DNA of 64,000 nt from Opitutaceae bacterium (GCA_024711005.1 JANJTQ010000009.1:1-64000); one strand, 5' to 3'. Numbered from the stretch's first letter, positions 1 through 9,074 are shown. Made by a program: numbers and translations. The notes: a model not told the origin generated them from the sequence alone.

Positions 1-80
1 TTTCGGCAACGCGGCCCGCCGCGTTGATCCCCGCTTGGGCGGGGCGATCGGAGGCGGGCTGTCGGGCCGGCCCGTCCAAA

Positions 81-98
81 GCGGCGAGGGCTCGCCGC
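81..98 (-). terminator. Probable terminator hairpin of the phosphatase gene
   Basis: An 8-bp perfect stem (GCGGCGAG / CTCGCCGC) with a two-base loop lies 17 bases beyond the stop of the minus-strand phosphatase gene. Read on the minus strand it is followed by only TTT, so it is a weak intrinsic-terminator candidate. A second hairpin, CCCCGC-TTGG-GCGGGG, lies at 29-44. Nothing else is seen in bases 1-114. Confidence 0.45.
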
Positions 99-114
99 AC
101 TCCATATTCCCGCC

Positions 115-1365
115 TCAGGGCGCGGACGGGCGCATGCGGGGAGTTTCAAACGCGCACTGGTCGAATACCTCTCCGGCCGCGTCAATGGCTTGCACCAACG
201 CGCTTCCCTCCGGACGGAGGGTCACCACAAACACGTGGCGTCGCGACTCGGAGCGCTGGAGATACCACGCCTGCTCGGGCGTGGCCGCCGGACGCACGTC
301 GACACCCCACGCACCGTCTCCCAGATAGACAATGCCGTCCGCATCGTCGCGTTTACCGGCCCGGATCGGATAGGTGCGTTTATAGGCATGATGGTCGTTT
401 TCGAACACCGCCGTCACACCGTGGCGCTCGAAAAGCGGCAGCCACTCGCGCTGGATCTTTTTCGCAAGGGGATGTTCGCTCGGAAGGCCGCCATCTTTGG
501 GACGTTTGGTCGTGCCATAGGCGGGATAATGGTAACTCGGAAACACGAAGCGGCGTTGTACCCGCGCGGCGAGCGCCTCGTCCAACCAAGCCGTTTGCTC
601 TCCCATGATCGGTTGGGTGTGGTCGGTGTCCAAGACGATGAGCGAGAGATAATCGCCGAAATCGAGCGCGTTGTACGACCGGTTTTCCGGCAGCGCGAAG
701 AACCCGTAGAAGTAAGGCGCGTCCTCCGGGATCTTTCCGTTGTAGTGCCCTCGCACTTCATGGTTGCCGATCACCAGGACCATCGGAATGAGCAGGCCGT
801 CCGGCGTGCGCAGGTTCCGGTAGCAAGACTGAAACCAATCCACCCAGCGTGTCGCATCGACACCATTGGCGTAGGCAAGGTCACCGCCGAGGAGGGCGAA
901 ATCCGGATCCTGGGCGCCCACCCGGCGGTTCATGACATCGATCCACTCACGGTTGTGCATCATGTCGCCGCCGCTGACGAAACGCACCGGCCGATCAAGC
1001 GTGTCCGGCGGGGTGCGAAACCGTTCCACGCCCTTGTCGTCCTCCGGCGCTTTCTCACCGAGCGCAAATTCGTACACCGTGTCGGGACTCAGCCCGGTCA
1101 ATTCGACGCGTCGCACCTGATACACCGACGGCTTCGCCACCGAGTGAACGCCGTCGCGCGATACCCACTCCGACTCGCCACTGGCGAGACGATACCAGAC
1201 GCGCGCGGAGGTGTGTTCGTAGAGATTGACCCAATTGACGACCATCGTGGTCGAGGGATCGTGCTGCCAGGTGAGATATAACCCCACCACGTCCCGCTGC
1301 GCAAAGAGCGGACCGGTTACCGCCAACGCCAGCAACCAGACACCGACACGAATAAAAATATTCAT
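115..1365 (-). CDS. Purple acid phosphatase-like metallophosphoesterase, secreted
   Basis: This 416-residue protein has an N-terminal fibronectin-like domain (roughly residues 25-120) followed by a calcineurin-type metallophosphoesterase domain. The metal-ligand motifs appear in order: GGDMMH, GGDLAY, IGNHE, SYHYPAYG and NDHHAYKRTYP, the last being a variant of the usual GHxHxYER. The ORF track starts 40 codons earlier, but the ATG at 1365 opens directly onto a signal peptide (MNIFIRVGVWLLALAVTG, cleavage near FAQ), so I chose it. The enzyme probably hydrolyses phosphate esters in the periplasm or outside the cell. Its substrate cannot be told from sequence. It is transcribed away from glnD. 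Confidence 0.85.
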   Translation of the reverse strand: MNIFIRVGVWLLALAVTGPLFAQRDVVGLYLTWQHDPSTTMVVNWVNLYEHTSARVWYRLASGESEWVSRDGVHSVAKPSVYQVRRVELTGLSPDTVYEFALGEKAPEDDKGVERFRTPPDTLDRPVRFVSGGDMMHNREWIDVMNRRVGAQDPDFALLGGDLAYANGVDATRWVDWFQSCYRNLRTPDGLLIPMVLVIGNHEVRGHYNGKIPEDAPYFYGFFALPENRSYNALDFGDYLSLIVLDTDHTQPIMGEQTAWLDEALAARVQRRFVFPSYHYPAYGTTKRPKDGGLPSEHPLAKKIQREWLPLFERHGVTAVFENDHHAYKRTYPIRAGKRDDADGIVYLGDGAWGVDVRPAATPEQAWYLQRSESRRHVFVVTLRPEGSALVQAIDAAGEVFDQCAFETPRMRPSAP

Positions 1366-1593
1366 CTGGTGTGTATCGGCGCCCGTCGTCCCCCTGGCAA
1401 GCGGGATGACAATGGATGACAAAGCCAGTGATTTTGGTGGAGCGTTTCGAGCTTGAACGACCGTCCGCCACTCGCTTGAGCCCACCCGAATTCATGCGTA
1501 TCGTGGCACGAACGTTGCATGCCGCGGAGCGCACGCGCGGCTTGCCAACCCTCGGCGACGCAACTGACTCTCTCCCTTCCCTAACAACCATCC

Positions 1594-4401
1594 GTGACCG
1601 GTCGCATTCAAAAACACGCTCTCGAGCGCCTCAATTTCGTCGGCGAAGTACCCGCCCCCAAACGCCTCTCGGCGTGCAAGACGTTCCTGCGACTCGAAAG
1701 CGCGATGATCCGGATGCGCCACGACGCCGGTGAGTCGGGACTGACGATCACCCGCGCCCGCAGCGCGATGATCGACGTGATGCTCTCCCATTTGTTCGAC
1801 TATGCGATCGCCTCCTATGAGCGGGAGCACGGCAAGCTGTTCACCCCGGTATCGCTGCTCGCCCTCGGTGGTTACGGGCGCAGCGAGTTAAGCCCCCACA
1901 GCGACATCGACATCATGTTCCTGTTTCCTTCGAAGATGAAGGAAGCGGCCCTCAAGCCGCTGCAGGCGCACCTCACCAACGAGATTCTCTACATCCTCTG
2001 GGACTGCGGTCTCAAGGTCGGCCACTCAACACGCATGCTGGACGAGGCGTTCGCCGAGGCCCGCAAGGACATCCAGAGCAAAACCGCCCTGCTTGAGTCC
2101 CGTTTGGTCGCCGGTTCAACCACGTTGTTCGAGGGGTTCTCTCAAAGCTACAAAACCTATTATACGGTCGAGGACCCGAAGGGCTACATCGCCTCCCGCC
2201 TCGAAGATCAGCGCACCCGCCGGGCCAAGTATGGCGATTCGGTTTTCCTTCAGGAGCCCGACATCAAAAACGGCGTCGGCGGACTGCGCGACTACCAGAA
2301 CACCTTGTGGATGGCCCGGGTGAAACTCGGGATCACCGACCTCAAGGAGTTGGAGGAGCAAAACTATCTTCGACGAAACGAACTGCGAGAATTCCACCGG
2401 GCCTACGAGTTTCTCCACCGCGTCCGCAACGAGCTGCATATCCAAAAAAAACGTCCCACCGACGTCCTCGATCTCGAAGCCCAGCCGCGCATCGCCCTCG
2501 GCCTCGGCTACACCAACCGCGACATGCTCGGCCGGGTCGAACAGTTCATGCGCGACTACTACCGGTCCGCGCAGACGATTTACCGCATTTCCAGGCTCGT
2601 TGAGAATCGCCTCGCCCTGACGCTGGAGAAGCCGGCCGGCCGCTTCATCTCGTTTCGCGAAATCGTGCGCGCCCGTCGCTTTGAACGCGTAAAACACATC
2701 GACGGTTTCGTCCTGCGCAACCGTGAGCTCAGCGCCGAATCGTCCGATGTTTTTCGCGACGATCCCGCGCGTCTCATTCGCGTCTTCCGCCATGGCCAAA
2801 GCCTCGATGCGAAGATGGATTTCAACCTGCAGACGCTCATCCGCGAATCGCTCCCGCTCATCACCCGGAGAGTGTCCGAATCCGCCGACGCCAACACCAG
2901 TTTCAAGGCCATCCTGGATGAGGCCGGCAACGTCCACCCCACCCTCGCGCTCATGCATGAACTCGGCGTGCTCGGGCGTTTCATCCCGGAGTTCGACGGC
3001 CTCACCTGCCTCGTGCAGCACGAATATTACCACCGCTACACGGCGGATATTCACACGCTCAACGCCATCCGTGAACTTGACCAGGTTTTTACCGAAGCCG
3101 AACCCATCACGCTCAAATACCGCGAGACGCTCCATGAGACTGCCGAGCCCACGCTGCTGTATTTAATCTTGTTGCTCCACGACATCGGCAAGGCCCGCGG
3201 CATCCAAGGCCATGCCGAAAGCGGGGTGGAGATTGCCCTTCCCATTCTCAAACGACTGAACGTCAGCCCCGAAAATCGCGAGCTGGTGGCGTTCATCATA
3301 AAAAATCATCTGATCATGGCACGCTTTTGGCAGAAGCGGGATGTAGATGATCCCAATACCGCCGCCGCTTTCGCCGAATTGGTGCCCGCCGCCGACAAGC
3401 TCAGGTATCTGTATGTCCACACGTTTTGCGACGCCCGCGGTACCGCGGCGGGTCTCTGGAATGGCTACAAGGACGCCCTCCACACGAGCCTCTTCCTCGC
3501 CACGCTCGATCACCTGATCCACGGCGAATCCCTGGTTACTCGCAATTCGGAACGCCTGCAAATGACCTATCAGGACCTCATCTCGAAAACCATTCCGGGC
3601 ATCAGCCAGGACGAGATCTCGGCGCACTTCAACCTGCTCCCCGAACGGTATTTCATCCACACGGACCAGGACGAAATCGCCCTGCACATTCGCATGGTCA
3701 ACCAGCTGCTCAGGTCGATCACCCAGGCCGACTCCGTGAGCTCCCTCCGCCCGATCATCGACTGGAAGGACGACATCAACCGCTCCCTCACCGTCGTCAA
3801 CGTCGTCACGTGGGACCGCGCCGGCCTCTTCTACAAACTCGCCGGCGCCTTCAGCGTCGCCGGCCTCTCCATTCTCGGCGCAAAGGCGATCTCCCGCTCC
3901 GACCACATCGCCATCGACACCTTCTACGTGGTCGAACCCGGCCGCGGAGTCGTCCAGAGCGCGAAGGCCCAGGACATTTTCGCCCGCACCATCGAGGAGG
4001 CTTTGGTATCCAACAAGGATCTCTATCCCGACATCCTCGCCCAGGCCCGCAAGCACGCCCCGGTCCGCTACACCGCCCAGCCCTCCGCCGGGGAAATGAT
4101 CCACGCGTCCTTCCCGCCCACCGTCGACGTCTACCACGAGCTCTCCATGCAGCGCACGATCGTCGAGGTGCAGGCTCGCGACGAGATCGGCCTCCTCTTC
4201 CGCCTGGCCAAGACAATCAGCGACCACGGTTTCGACATCACCTTCGCCCGCATTGGCACCGAGCGCGGCTTCGCGATCGATACGTTCTACATCGAGAACG
4301 CATCGCCCGACGCGACCGACGACGAACCCCGGTTGCACACGCTTCGCGACGCCCTTTCGACCATCATCGCCCCGTCGGAGACCCCCGCCGACGCGATCTG
4401 A
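1594..4401 (+). CDS. glnD: Bifunctional uridylyltransferase/uridylyl-removing enzyme
   Basis: GlnD uridylylates and deuridylylates the PII signalling protein in response to glutamine. All expected parts are present in 935 residues. The nucleotidyltransferase motif GGYGRSELSPHSDIDI is at about residues 92-107. The HD-type hydrolase motif LLLHDIGKARG is near residue 527. Two C-terminal ACT glutamine-sensing domains begin near residues 730 and 853, each containing an AIDTFY motif. The start is GTG, without an obvious ribosome binding site. The length suits the family (about 850-950). It is followed after 40 bases by a GAF-domain histidine kinase, which suggests a shared transcript. No PII gene is in the window. 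Confidence 0.95.
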   Translation: MTGRIQKHALERLNFVGEVPAPKRLSACKTFLRLESAMIRMRHDAGESGLTITRARSAMIDVMLSHLFDYAIASYEREHGKLFTPVSLLALGGYGRSELSPHSDIDIMFLFPSKMKEAALKPLQAHLTNEILYILWDCGLKVGHSTRMLDEAFAEARKDIQSKTALLESRLVAGSTTLFEGFSQSYKTYYTVEDPKGYIASRLEDQRTRRAKYGDSVFLQEPDIKNGVGGLRDYQNTLWMARVKLGITDLKELEEQNYLRRNELREFHRAYEFLHRVRNELHIQKKRPTDVLDLEAQPRIALGLGYTNRDMLGRVEQFMRDYYRSAQTIYRISRLVENRLALTLEKPAGRFISFREIVRARRFERVKHIDGFVLRNRELSAESSDVFRDDPARLIRVFRHGQSLDAKMDFNLQTLIRESLPLITRRVSESADANTSFKAILDEAGNVHPTLALMHELGVLGRFIPEFDGLTCLVQHEYYHRYTADIHTLNAIRELDQVFTEAEPITLKYRETLHETAEPTLLYLILLLHDIGKARGIQGHAESGVEIALPILKRLNVSPENRELVAFIIKNHLIMARFWQKRDVDDPNTAAAFAELVPAADKLRYLYVHTFCDARGTAAGLWNGYKDALHTSLFLATLDHLIHGESLVTRNSERLQMTYQDLISKTIPGISQDEISAHFNLLPERYFIHTDQDEIALHIRMVNQLLRSITQADSVSSLRPIIDWKDDINRSLTVVNVVTWDRAGLFYKLAGAFSVAGLSILGAKAISRSDHIAIDTFYVVEPGRGVVQSAKAQDIFARTIEEALVSNKDLYPDILAQARKHAPVRYTAQPSAGEMIHASFPPTVDVYHELSMQRTIVEVQARDEIGLLFRLAKTISDHGFDITFARIGTERGFAIDTFYIENASPDATDDEPRLHTLRDALSTIIAPSETPADAI

Positions 4402-4441
4402 GTTTGCCCGCCGTGCCGCCCGCGCGATACTGACGGAAAAC

Positions 4442-6148
4442 ATGGACGTCGAATCTGATCCTCGCGCCGATCGCGCGCTTTATCGCATCAGCAGCCTCGC
4501 CGGCCGCATCGACGATCCGCACGAGGCCTTGCAGGCGATCCTCGCCATTTGCATCGAGACGTTGGGCGCCTCTTCCGGCTCCGTCTCGCTCCTCAATCCC
4601 GACACCGGAAAACTCGAGATCGACGTCCACCAAGGTCTCTTCAACACGGCCGACGATGTCAGTCTCCGCCTTGGTCAGGGCATCACGGGTTGGGTCGCTT
4701 TCCACGGACGGCCCCAACTCGTCACCGATGTCACGGTCGACCCCCGCTACATTTCCATCCGCAAGGACATCCGCAGCGAGATGGCCGCGCCCATGGTCGA
4801 GGCCGGCGGTCAGATCCTCGGCGTCGTCAATGTGGACAGCGATCAGTTGAACGGCTTCAACGACCGCGATCTCGCGCTCCTCATTCGCCTTTGCGAAGAA
4901 GCGACCGCCGTCATGCAACGCCTCTGGCAGTTGCGCCACCTGAGCGGCAAGGCCCGTCAGCTCGAGTCCCTCATCACCATCGGCCAGTCGCTCGTCGGCA
5001 AACTGGAGCAACAGGAACTCTTCGATACGATCACCCGCGACGCCCGCACCATCACGGGCACCCGCGCCTGCGCATTCTACCTTTACGATTCCGCCCGCCA
5101 GACCCTGCGCCTCATCTCGCTGACCAACCCCGCGACCACGCCCCTCCCCGAGCCCGACTTGCCGATCGCTTCCTGCCTCGTCTCGTCCGCCATCCAGACC
5201 CGCCGGCAAATCGAATACCTCAACGTCCAGTCGCCCGAGTTCATCGATGTCATCGACCTGCCCCGCGATCCCGCGCTTCGCTCTCTGCTCGCCGCGCCCG
5301 TCCTCTACGAAAACGAAGTGATCGGCGTCCTCGCCGTCTTCACCGACCACATCCACCGCTTCAACAACGACGAGAAACGCCTGCTCGCCGCCCTCGCCTC
5401 CCTCGGCGCCGTCGCCCTGCAAAATTCCCGCCTCTACTCCCGCGTTTTCCAAAGCGAGGAATCCCTTCGCAAGAACGAGCAGCTCACCACCCTCGGCCTG
5501 CTCGCCGCCGAAATCGCCCACGAGATCCGCAATCCGCTCACCGTCATCAAACTCCTCTTCGGCTACCTTGATCTCGATTTCCCCACGGAGGACCCCCGCC
5601 GCACCGACGTGCGCGTCATCAGCGAAAAGCTCGACCAGCTCGAAGCGATCGTTTCGCGCGTCCTGAACTTCGCCAAGGCTCCCTCCAGTCTCCACTCGCG
5701 CTGGGTCCTCGCCGACATGATTGGCGACACCATCGTCCTCATCCGCCTCAAGCTCGCGCAAAGCAAGATCCAGCTCCGGTTCGAACCGCCTTCGCACCCG
5801 ATCGTCGTCGACGTCCACAAGGGCCAGATTCAACAGGTGCTCTTGAATCTCCTGATCAACTCCACGCAGGCGATGAACGACGGCGGCACCATCATGATCC
5901 GCTGCTCGACCGAAAAGCGCGCCGACACCGACTTCGTGCTGATCGACATCAGCGACACCGGACGGGGCATTCCCGCAGAACTGCGCGAGCACATCTTCGA
6001 TTCGTTCCTCTCCGGCCGCGCCGACGGCACCGGCCTGGGCCTCGCCATCGCCAAACGCATCCTGCTGTCCCATCATGGCGACATTACCTTGCTCGATTCG
6101 AGCCCCGCCGGCACCACCATGCGCATTGCACTTCCCATCGTGAGCTGA
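4442..6148 (+). CDS. Soluble sensor histidine kinase with two GAF domains
   Basis: This 568-residue kinase has no membrane segment, so it senses a cytoplasmic cue. An N-terminal GAF domain (about 20-165, with GQGITGWVAFHGRPQLVTDV) is followed by a second GAF domain (about 180-335). A HisKA domain comes next, with phospho-acceptor His360 in AAEIAHEIRNPL, then a HATPase domain with NLLINSTQAM (N box), DTGRGIP (G1) and GTGLGLAI (G2). I start it at ATG 4442, since the longer ORF-track start would overlap glnD heavily. No partner response regulator is adjacent. Its place next to glnD hints at a nitrogen-related role, but that is inference from position only. Confidence 0.88.
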   Translation: MDVESDPRADRALYRISSLAGRIDDPHEALQAILAICIETLGASSGSVSLLNPDTGKLEIDVHQGLFNTADDVSLRLGQGITGWVAFHGRPQLVTDVTVDPRYISIRKDIRSEMAAPMVEAGGQILGVVNVDSDQLNGFNDRDLALLIRLCEEATAVMQRLWQLRHLSGKARQLESLITIGQSLVGKLEQQELFDTITRDARTITGTRACAFYLYDSARQTLRLISLTNPATTPLPEPDLPIASCLVSSAIQTRRQIEYLNVQSPEFIDVIDLPRDPALRSLLAAPVLYENEVIGVLAVFTDHIHRFNNDEKRLLAALASLGAVALQNSRLYSRVFQSEESLRKNEQLTTLGLLAAEIAHEIRNPLTVIKLLFGYLDLDFPTEDPRRTDVRVISEKLDQLEAIVSRVLNFAKAPSSLHSRWVLADMIGDTIVLIRLKLAQSKIQLRFEPPSHPIVVDVHKGQIQQVLLNLLINSTQAMNDGGTIMIRCSTEKRADTDFVLIDISDTGRGIPAELREHIFDSFLSGRADGTGLGLAIAKRILLSHHGDITLLDSSPAGTTMRIALPIVS

Positions 6149-6185
6149 TCCGGCCCGCTTCAAACACCCCGCCCTCGACAATCCC

Positions 6186-6368
6186 ATGCCTTCGCCCTCG
6201 GACAAACGTCCCGTGATGATCGTCGCCGTCATCGCACTCCTGATTGCCGGCATCGTGGTGCTCAGCCTTGCCCGCCTTCCCCTCCCGCTGCGCCTCGCGG
6301 CTGCCGGCGTCGATTTGATCGCCGCCCTCGTCCTCTTCACCCTCAGCCGACAACCAGGCTCCGACTGA
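6186..6368 (+). CDS. Small two-helix membrane protein, unknown function
   Basis: The 60-residue product has two hydrophobic stretches (about residues 10-26 and 33-53) separated by a short arginine-containing turn. It therefore probably spans the inner membrane twice as a hairpin. It starts 37 bases after the histidine kinase on the same strand and probably shares its transcript. I do not recognise a family. The composition matches its neighbours, but so short an ORF could be spurious. Confidence 0.5.
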   Translation: MPSPSDKRPVMIVAVIALLIAGIVVLSLARLPLPLRLAAAGVDLIAALVLFTLSRQPGSD

Positions 6369-6454
6369 TCCGCCTGCTCCCTCCGACACCGATTCCGCTT
6401 CCTCACTTCTCCGCTTTACAACATATCATCCGATTCGCATACGTTGATACGTAA

Positions 6455-7333
6455 ATGAAGCCCGACCGTCCCATCTCCGCGCTGTTTGCCGAAAATCGTC
6501 CGCTCCGCTCGCTCGAATTTTTTCCGCCCAAGGACGATGCGGGCGTCGAGGCGCTCCGGCAAACCGCGACCGCCCTCAAGATGATTCCATGGGATTTCGT
6601 CTCGGTGACCTACGGTGCCGGCGGCACCACGCGCGAGCGCACCGCCCAGGTCAGCCGTCTGCTTAAAGACGAGTTTGATTTTACGGTGATGCCCCACCTC
6701 ACGTGCGTGGGCCACAGCCGCGCCGAACTCACTGCGCTCGCCGACCAGATTCATGACAATGGTTTCCGCAACATCATGACGCTCCGCGGAGATCCGCCCA
6801 AAGGCGCGACCGAGTTCACCGTCGCCCCCGACGGCCTGCGCTACGCCAACGAACTCGTTGCCTTGCTGAAGGCCCGTCACGCCGACTTCTGCCTCGGAGT
6901 CGGTGGCTATCCCGAGAAACACCCCGAGGCGACCTCGCTCGCCATCGATCTCGACAACCTCAAGCGCAAGATCGATGCCGGGGCGGATTTCATCACGACG
7001 CAGTTGTTTTTCGACAACGCGATCTATCTGCGTTTCGTGGACAAATGCCGGGCGGTCGGCATCACCGCGCCCATCGTCCCCGGACTGATGCCCGTGCTGT
7101 CGGTGAAACAGATCCAGCGCATCGCCACGCTTTCCGGGTCGGTTTTGCCCACCACGCTCGCCCGCCGCCTGGCGGTTGCCGAATCCAATCCCGACGTGGT
7201 CGAGATCATCGGCATCGATTGGACGCTCACGCAGATCCGCGACCTCCTCGCGCATGGAGCCCCCGGCTATCATCTCTACATCTTGAACCGCGCCAAGAGC
7301 GCCCTGGCCCTCGCGGCGGGACTGGCCGCGTAA
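6455..7333 (+). CDS. metF: 5,10-methylenetetrahydrofolate reductase
   Basis: MetF reduces 5,10-methylene-THF to 5-methyl-THF, the methyl donor for methionine synthesis, using flavin. The 292-residue length is typical. The N-terminal motif RSLEFFPPK contains the catalytic glutamate. The signatures SVTYGAGGTTRERT, HLTCVGHSR and IMTLRGDPP follow the TIM-barrel order of the family. ATG 6455 is preceded by the AT-rich stretch TTGATACGTAA and no Shine-Dalgarno sequence. I looked for an SAM-type riboswitch in the 86 bases upstream and saw none. Confidence 0.95.
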   Translation: MKPDRPISALFAENRPLRSLEFFPPKDDAGVEALRQTATALKMIPWDFVSVTYGAGGTTRERTAQVSRLLKDEFDFTVMPHLTCVGHSRAELTALADQIHDNGFRNIMTLRGDPPKGATEFTVAPDGLRYANELVALLKARHADFCLGVGGYPEKHPEATSLAIDLDNLKRKIDAGADFITTQLFFDNAIYLRFVDKCRAVGITAPIVPGLMPVLSVKQIQRIATLSGSVLPTTLARRLAVAESNPDVVEIIGIDWTLTQIRDLLAHGAPGYHLYILNRAKSALALAAGLAA

Positions 7334-7427
7334 AGCACGGCACGTCCGGGAGTGGCATGGGGGCGGTCGCTTAGATGTTAAACCGAGTGAATGGCTGATT
7401 TGAGCGCACACATAAGGATTCCGTCTC

Positions 7428-7704
7428 ATTTTTCTGCCCCCATTTTTCTGACTTAAACGATGCCCATCATTAGCCCGCAGGATTTGCACCCGATCAATCA
7501 AGAGGAATTTGCGAAACTGGATTATCGCGTGATGCGAATCGCCTTCGAGTGTCAGAATGAACTGGGAAGACTCTGCGAAGAGTCGATTTATCAAAATGAC
7601 TTGGTTACACGCACTCCACAGTGGGTGAACTTGGGACGTCACAAGATCCAATTGATATCGCTGACCCGATAAATCTTCAGTCAGAAAAATGGGGGCAGAA
7701 AAAT
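7428..7704. mobile_element. 277-bp element bounded by perfect 26-bp inverted repeats
   Basis: Bases 7428-7453 and 7679-7704 are exact reverse complements over 26 bp, and pairing fails on both sides at the next base. The arm contains CATTTTTCTG next to CTGCCCCC, so each arm carries an internal ATTTTTCTG direct repeat. The interior holds a truncated GxxExxY gene. I see no clear target-site duplication (flanks CGTCTC and CGCCTG). The shape fits a MITE-like or REP-type non-autonomous element. No transposase lies inside it. The mobile-element label is inference from the repeats. Confidence 0.6.
7460..7672 (+). pseudogene. Truncated GxxExxY (PDDEXK_3 nuclease-superfamily) gene
   Basis: The ORF encodes 70 residues. 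Residues 17-48 (LDYRVMRIAFECQNELG, then RLCEESIYQNDL) match the N-terminus of GxxExxY proteins, a PD-(D/E)XK-related family normally about 120-140 residues long. Homology stops there. The last 20 residues look unrelated and the catalytic D...ExK segment is missing. It therefore looks like a 5' fragment. It sits entirely between the 26-bp inverted repeats, which suggests the element carried it or grew around it. Confidence 0.6.
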
Positions 7705-7769
7705 CGCCTGAACCATAGGTTAATGCCCATGCGACGGGATTGCCAATGCCACGCTCGATCCGAGGAGCT

Positions 7770-8072
7770 TTATTCGGCGTCGTAGATCTGGACCTTGGTC
7801 CAGTAGCTCTTGAAGCGATTCACGAAGGCGAGGTGCACCGGATCAACCTGATAGGCGTTGTGCGCCGCCACGTCGGCGAACACCGCCGTAATCGCGAACG
7901 TGAAACTCAGGTCAACGACCGGACGCGGCGGGATGCTGGCCGGGACGCCGATGAAAAGCTGTTGCACCGACGAAATCGGGCGCAGCGACTCGAGACCTTC
8001 GTTGCGGAACTCCTGTTTTTGCGCGTCGGTCAGGTCGCCGCGCAAGTAAAAGATAACGGTATGAACGAGCAT
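7770..8072 (-). CDS. Dabb (stress-responsive A/B barrel) domain protein
   Basis: The 100-residue protein starts MLVHTVIFYLRGDLTDAQ, the classic first strand and helix of dimeric alpha/beta-barrel (Dabb) proteins. Further on it has FTFAITAVFADVAAHNAYQ and DPVHLAFVNRF, which match the conserved central strand and the H-x-x-F motif. The longer ORF-track start adds 47 residues of unlike composition, so I chose ATG 8072. Members act as small cytoplasmic dimers, and the role of this one is unknown. It is divergent from the DUF971 gene. Confidence 0.8.
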   Translation of the reverse strand: MLVHTVIFYLRGDLTDAQKQEFRNEGLESLRPISSVQQLFIGVPASIPPRPVVDLSFTFAITAVFADVAAHNAYQVDPVHLAFVNRFKSYWTKVQIYDAE

Positions 8073-8193
8073 GGCCCGCCACGCTGGCAGCGCGCCGCTC
8101 CGGTTGTCGAGCCGCCTTGATGCGCGAAACCAGGCGCCTTGAAAATTACGCTTTTCTCCGCACGCCGCAGCCTCGTAGGGTCCGGGTTCAATC

Positions 8194-8499
8194 GTGCAAA
8201 CGCCCGCCAACATTCAGCTCATCGGCAACGAGGTCGCCATCATTTGGAGCGACGGCGTGGAAACCTATTTCACGATGGAAGACCTGCGCGCCGCCTCGCC
8301 AAGCGCGCAAAACGTCGGCGAACGCGACATCCTCGGCAATCAATACGGCGGCGACGGACCGAAGAAATTCCCGGGTGTCACCGTCACCGGCTGGGATCAG
8401 GTCGGTAATTACGCCCTCCGTTTCGAGTTCAGCGACGGCCATCGCACCGGGCTCTACAGCTACGACTACCTGCGTCAGCTGGCCGAACGACATCGGTAG
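8194..8499 (+). CDS. DUF971 (GBBH-like N-terminal domain) protein
   Basis: The 101-residue protein has the DUF971 pattern: IWSDGVETYFTMEDLRAASPS near the N-terminus and YALRFEFSDGHRTGLYSYDYL near the C-terminus. This fold is also the N-terminal domain of gamma-butyrobetaine hydroxylases. Stand-alone bacterial copies have been linked to iron-sulfur cluster handling. The function here is not established. The start is GTG 8194. It lies upstream of hisI on the same strand with a gap of 116 bases. Confidence 0.8.
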   Translation: MQTPANIQLIGNEVAIIWSDGVETYFTMEDLRAASPSAQNVGERDILGNQYGGDGPKKFPGVTVTGWDQVGNYALRFEFSDGHRTGLYSYDYLRQLAERHR

Positions 8500-8573
8500 G
8501 AGCCGGCCGCCGCGCGCCTTCACACCGCCGCCGGTCGCTCCGTTCCTCACGCCCGCCCACTGCGTGCCTTCAC

Positions 8574-8608
8574 CTACTCGCTACTCACCACCCGCTACTC
8601 GCTACTTT
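8574..8608. repeat. Five-unit heptamer tandem repeat upstream of hisI
   Basis: The stretch reads as consecutive 7-mers CTACTCG, CTACTCA, CCACCCG, CTACTCG and CTACTTT. It ends seven bases before the hisI start codon. It resembles the short tandemly repeated heptamers described in cyanobacterial intergenic regions, but that comparison is by appearance only. Confidence 0.6.
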
Positions 8609-8615
8609 TTAAAAA

Positions 8616-9074
8616 ATGTCTTTTCCCGCCCGCACCACCACCGCCGAAATCGAACTCGGCTCCACGCTTCAGCCCAAATTCGGAGCTGACGGCCTCATCC
8701 CTTGCATCACGCAGGACATCGGCACCGGCCAGGTGCTCATGTTCGCGTTCATGAACGCCGAATCCCTCGCCCACACCCTCAAGACGAAAAAAGCCACCTA
8801 TTGGAGCCGCTCCCGCAACAAGCTCTGGGTCAAAGGCGAGGAATCCGGAAACGTCCAATGGGTGAAGGAACTCTACACCGACTGCGACCAGGACGTCGTC
8901 TTGATCAAGGTCGAACAGAGCGGCGCCACCAACGCGTCCTGCCACAACGGATACAAGAGCTGCTTTTATCGTAAGTTGGAAAACCTCGACGGCGCCGCCG
9001 CCGGCGCCGGCTACGGGCTCTCCTACATCTCCGAGCCGCTCTTCGATCCGGCCGTGGTCTACAAGAAAAAGTAA
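8616..9074 (+). CDS. hisI: Phosphoribosyl-AMP cyclohydrolase
   Basis: HisI opens the adenine ring of phosphoribosyl-AMP in histidine synthesis. The 152-residue protein has the family signatures: GQVLMFAFMNAESL, ATYWSRSRNKLWVKGEESGN, and zinc-binding cysteines in YTDCDQD and SCHNGYKSCFYR. There is no HisE (PR-ATP pyrophosphatase) domain, so it is the single-function form. The C-terminal extension beyond about residue 125 is specific to this protein or group. No other his genes are in the window. Confidence 0.93.
   Translation: MSFPARTTTAEIELGSTLQPKFGADGLIPCITQDIGTGQVLMFAFMNAESLAHTLKTKKATYWSRSRNKLWVKGEESGNVQWVKELYTDCDQDVVLIKVEQSGATNASCHNGYKSCFYRKLENLDGAAAGAGYGLSYISEPLFDPAVVYKKK

Noticed and set aside
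190-1281. 363-residue ORF on the plus strand
   Set aside because: It lies antisense to the metallophosphoesterase, whose catalytic motifs are clear.
4364-6406. 680-residue ORF on the minus strand
   Set aside because: It is antisense to the GAF-domain histidine kinase and has no recognisable domain.
6369-6454. Possible SAM or other riboswitch before metF
   Set aside because: The leader is only 86 bases, and I could not find paired stems or conserved riboswitch sequence.
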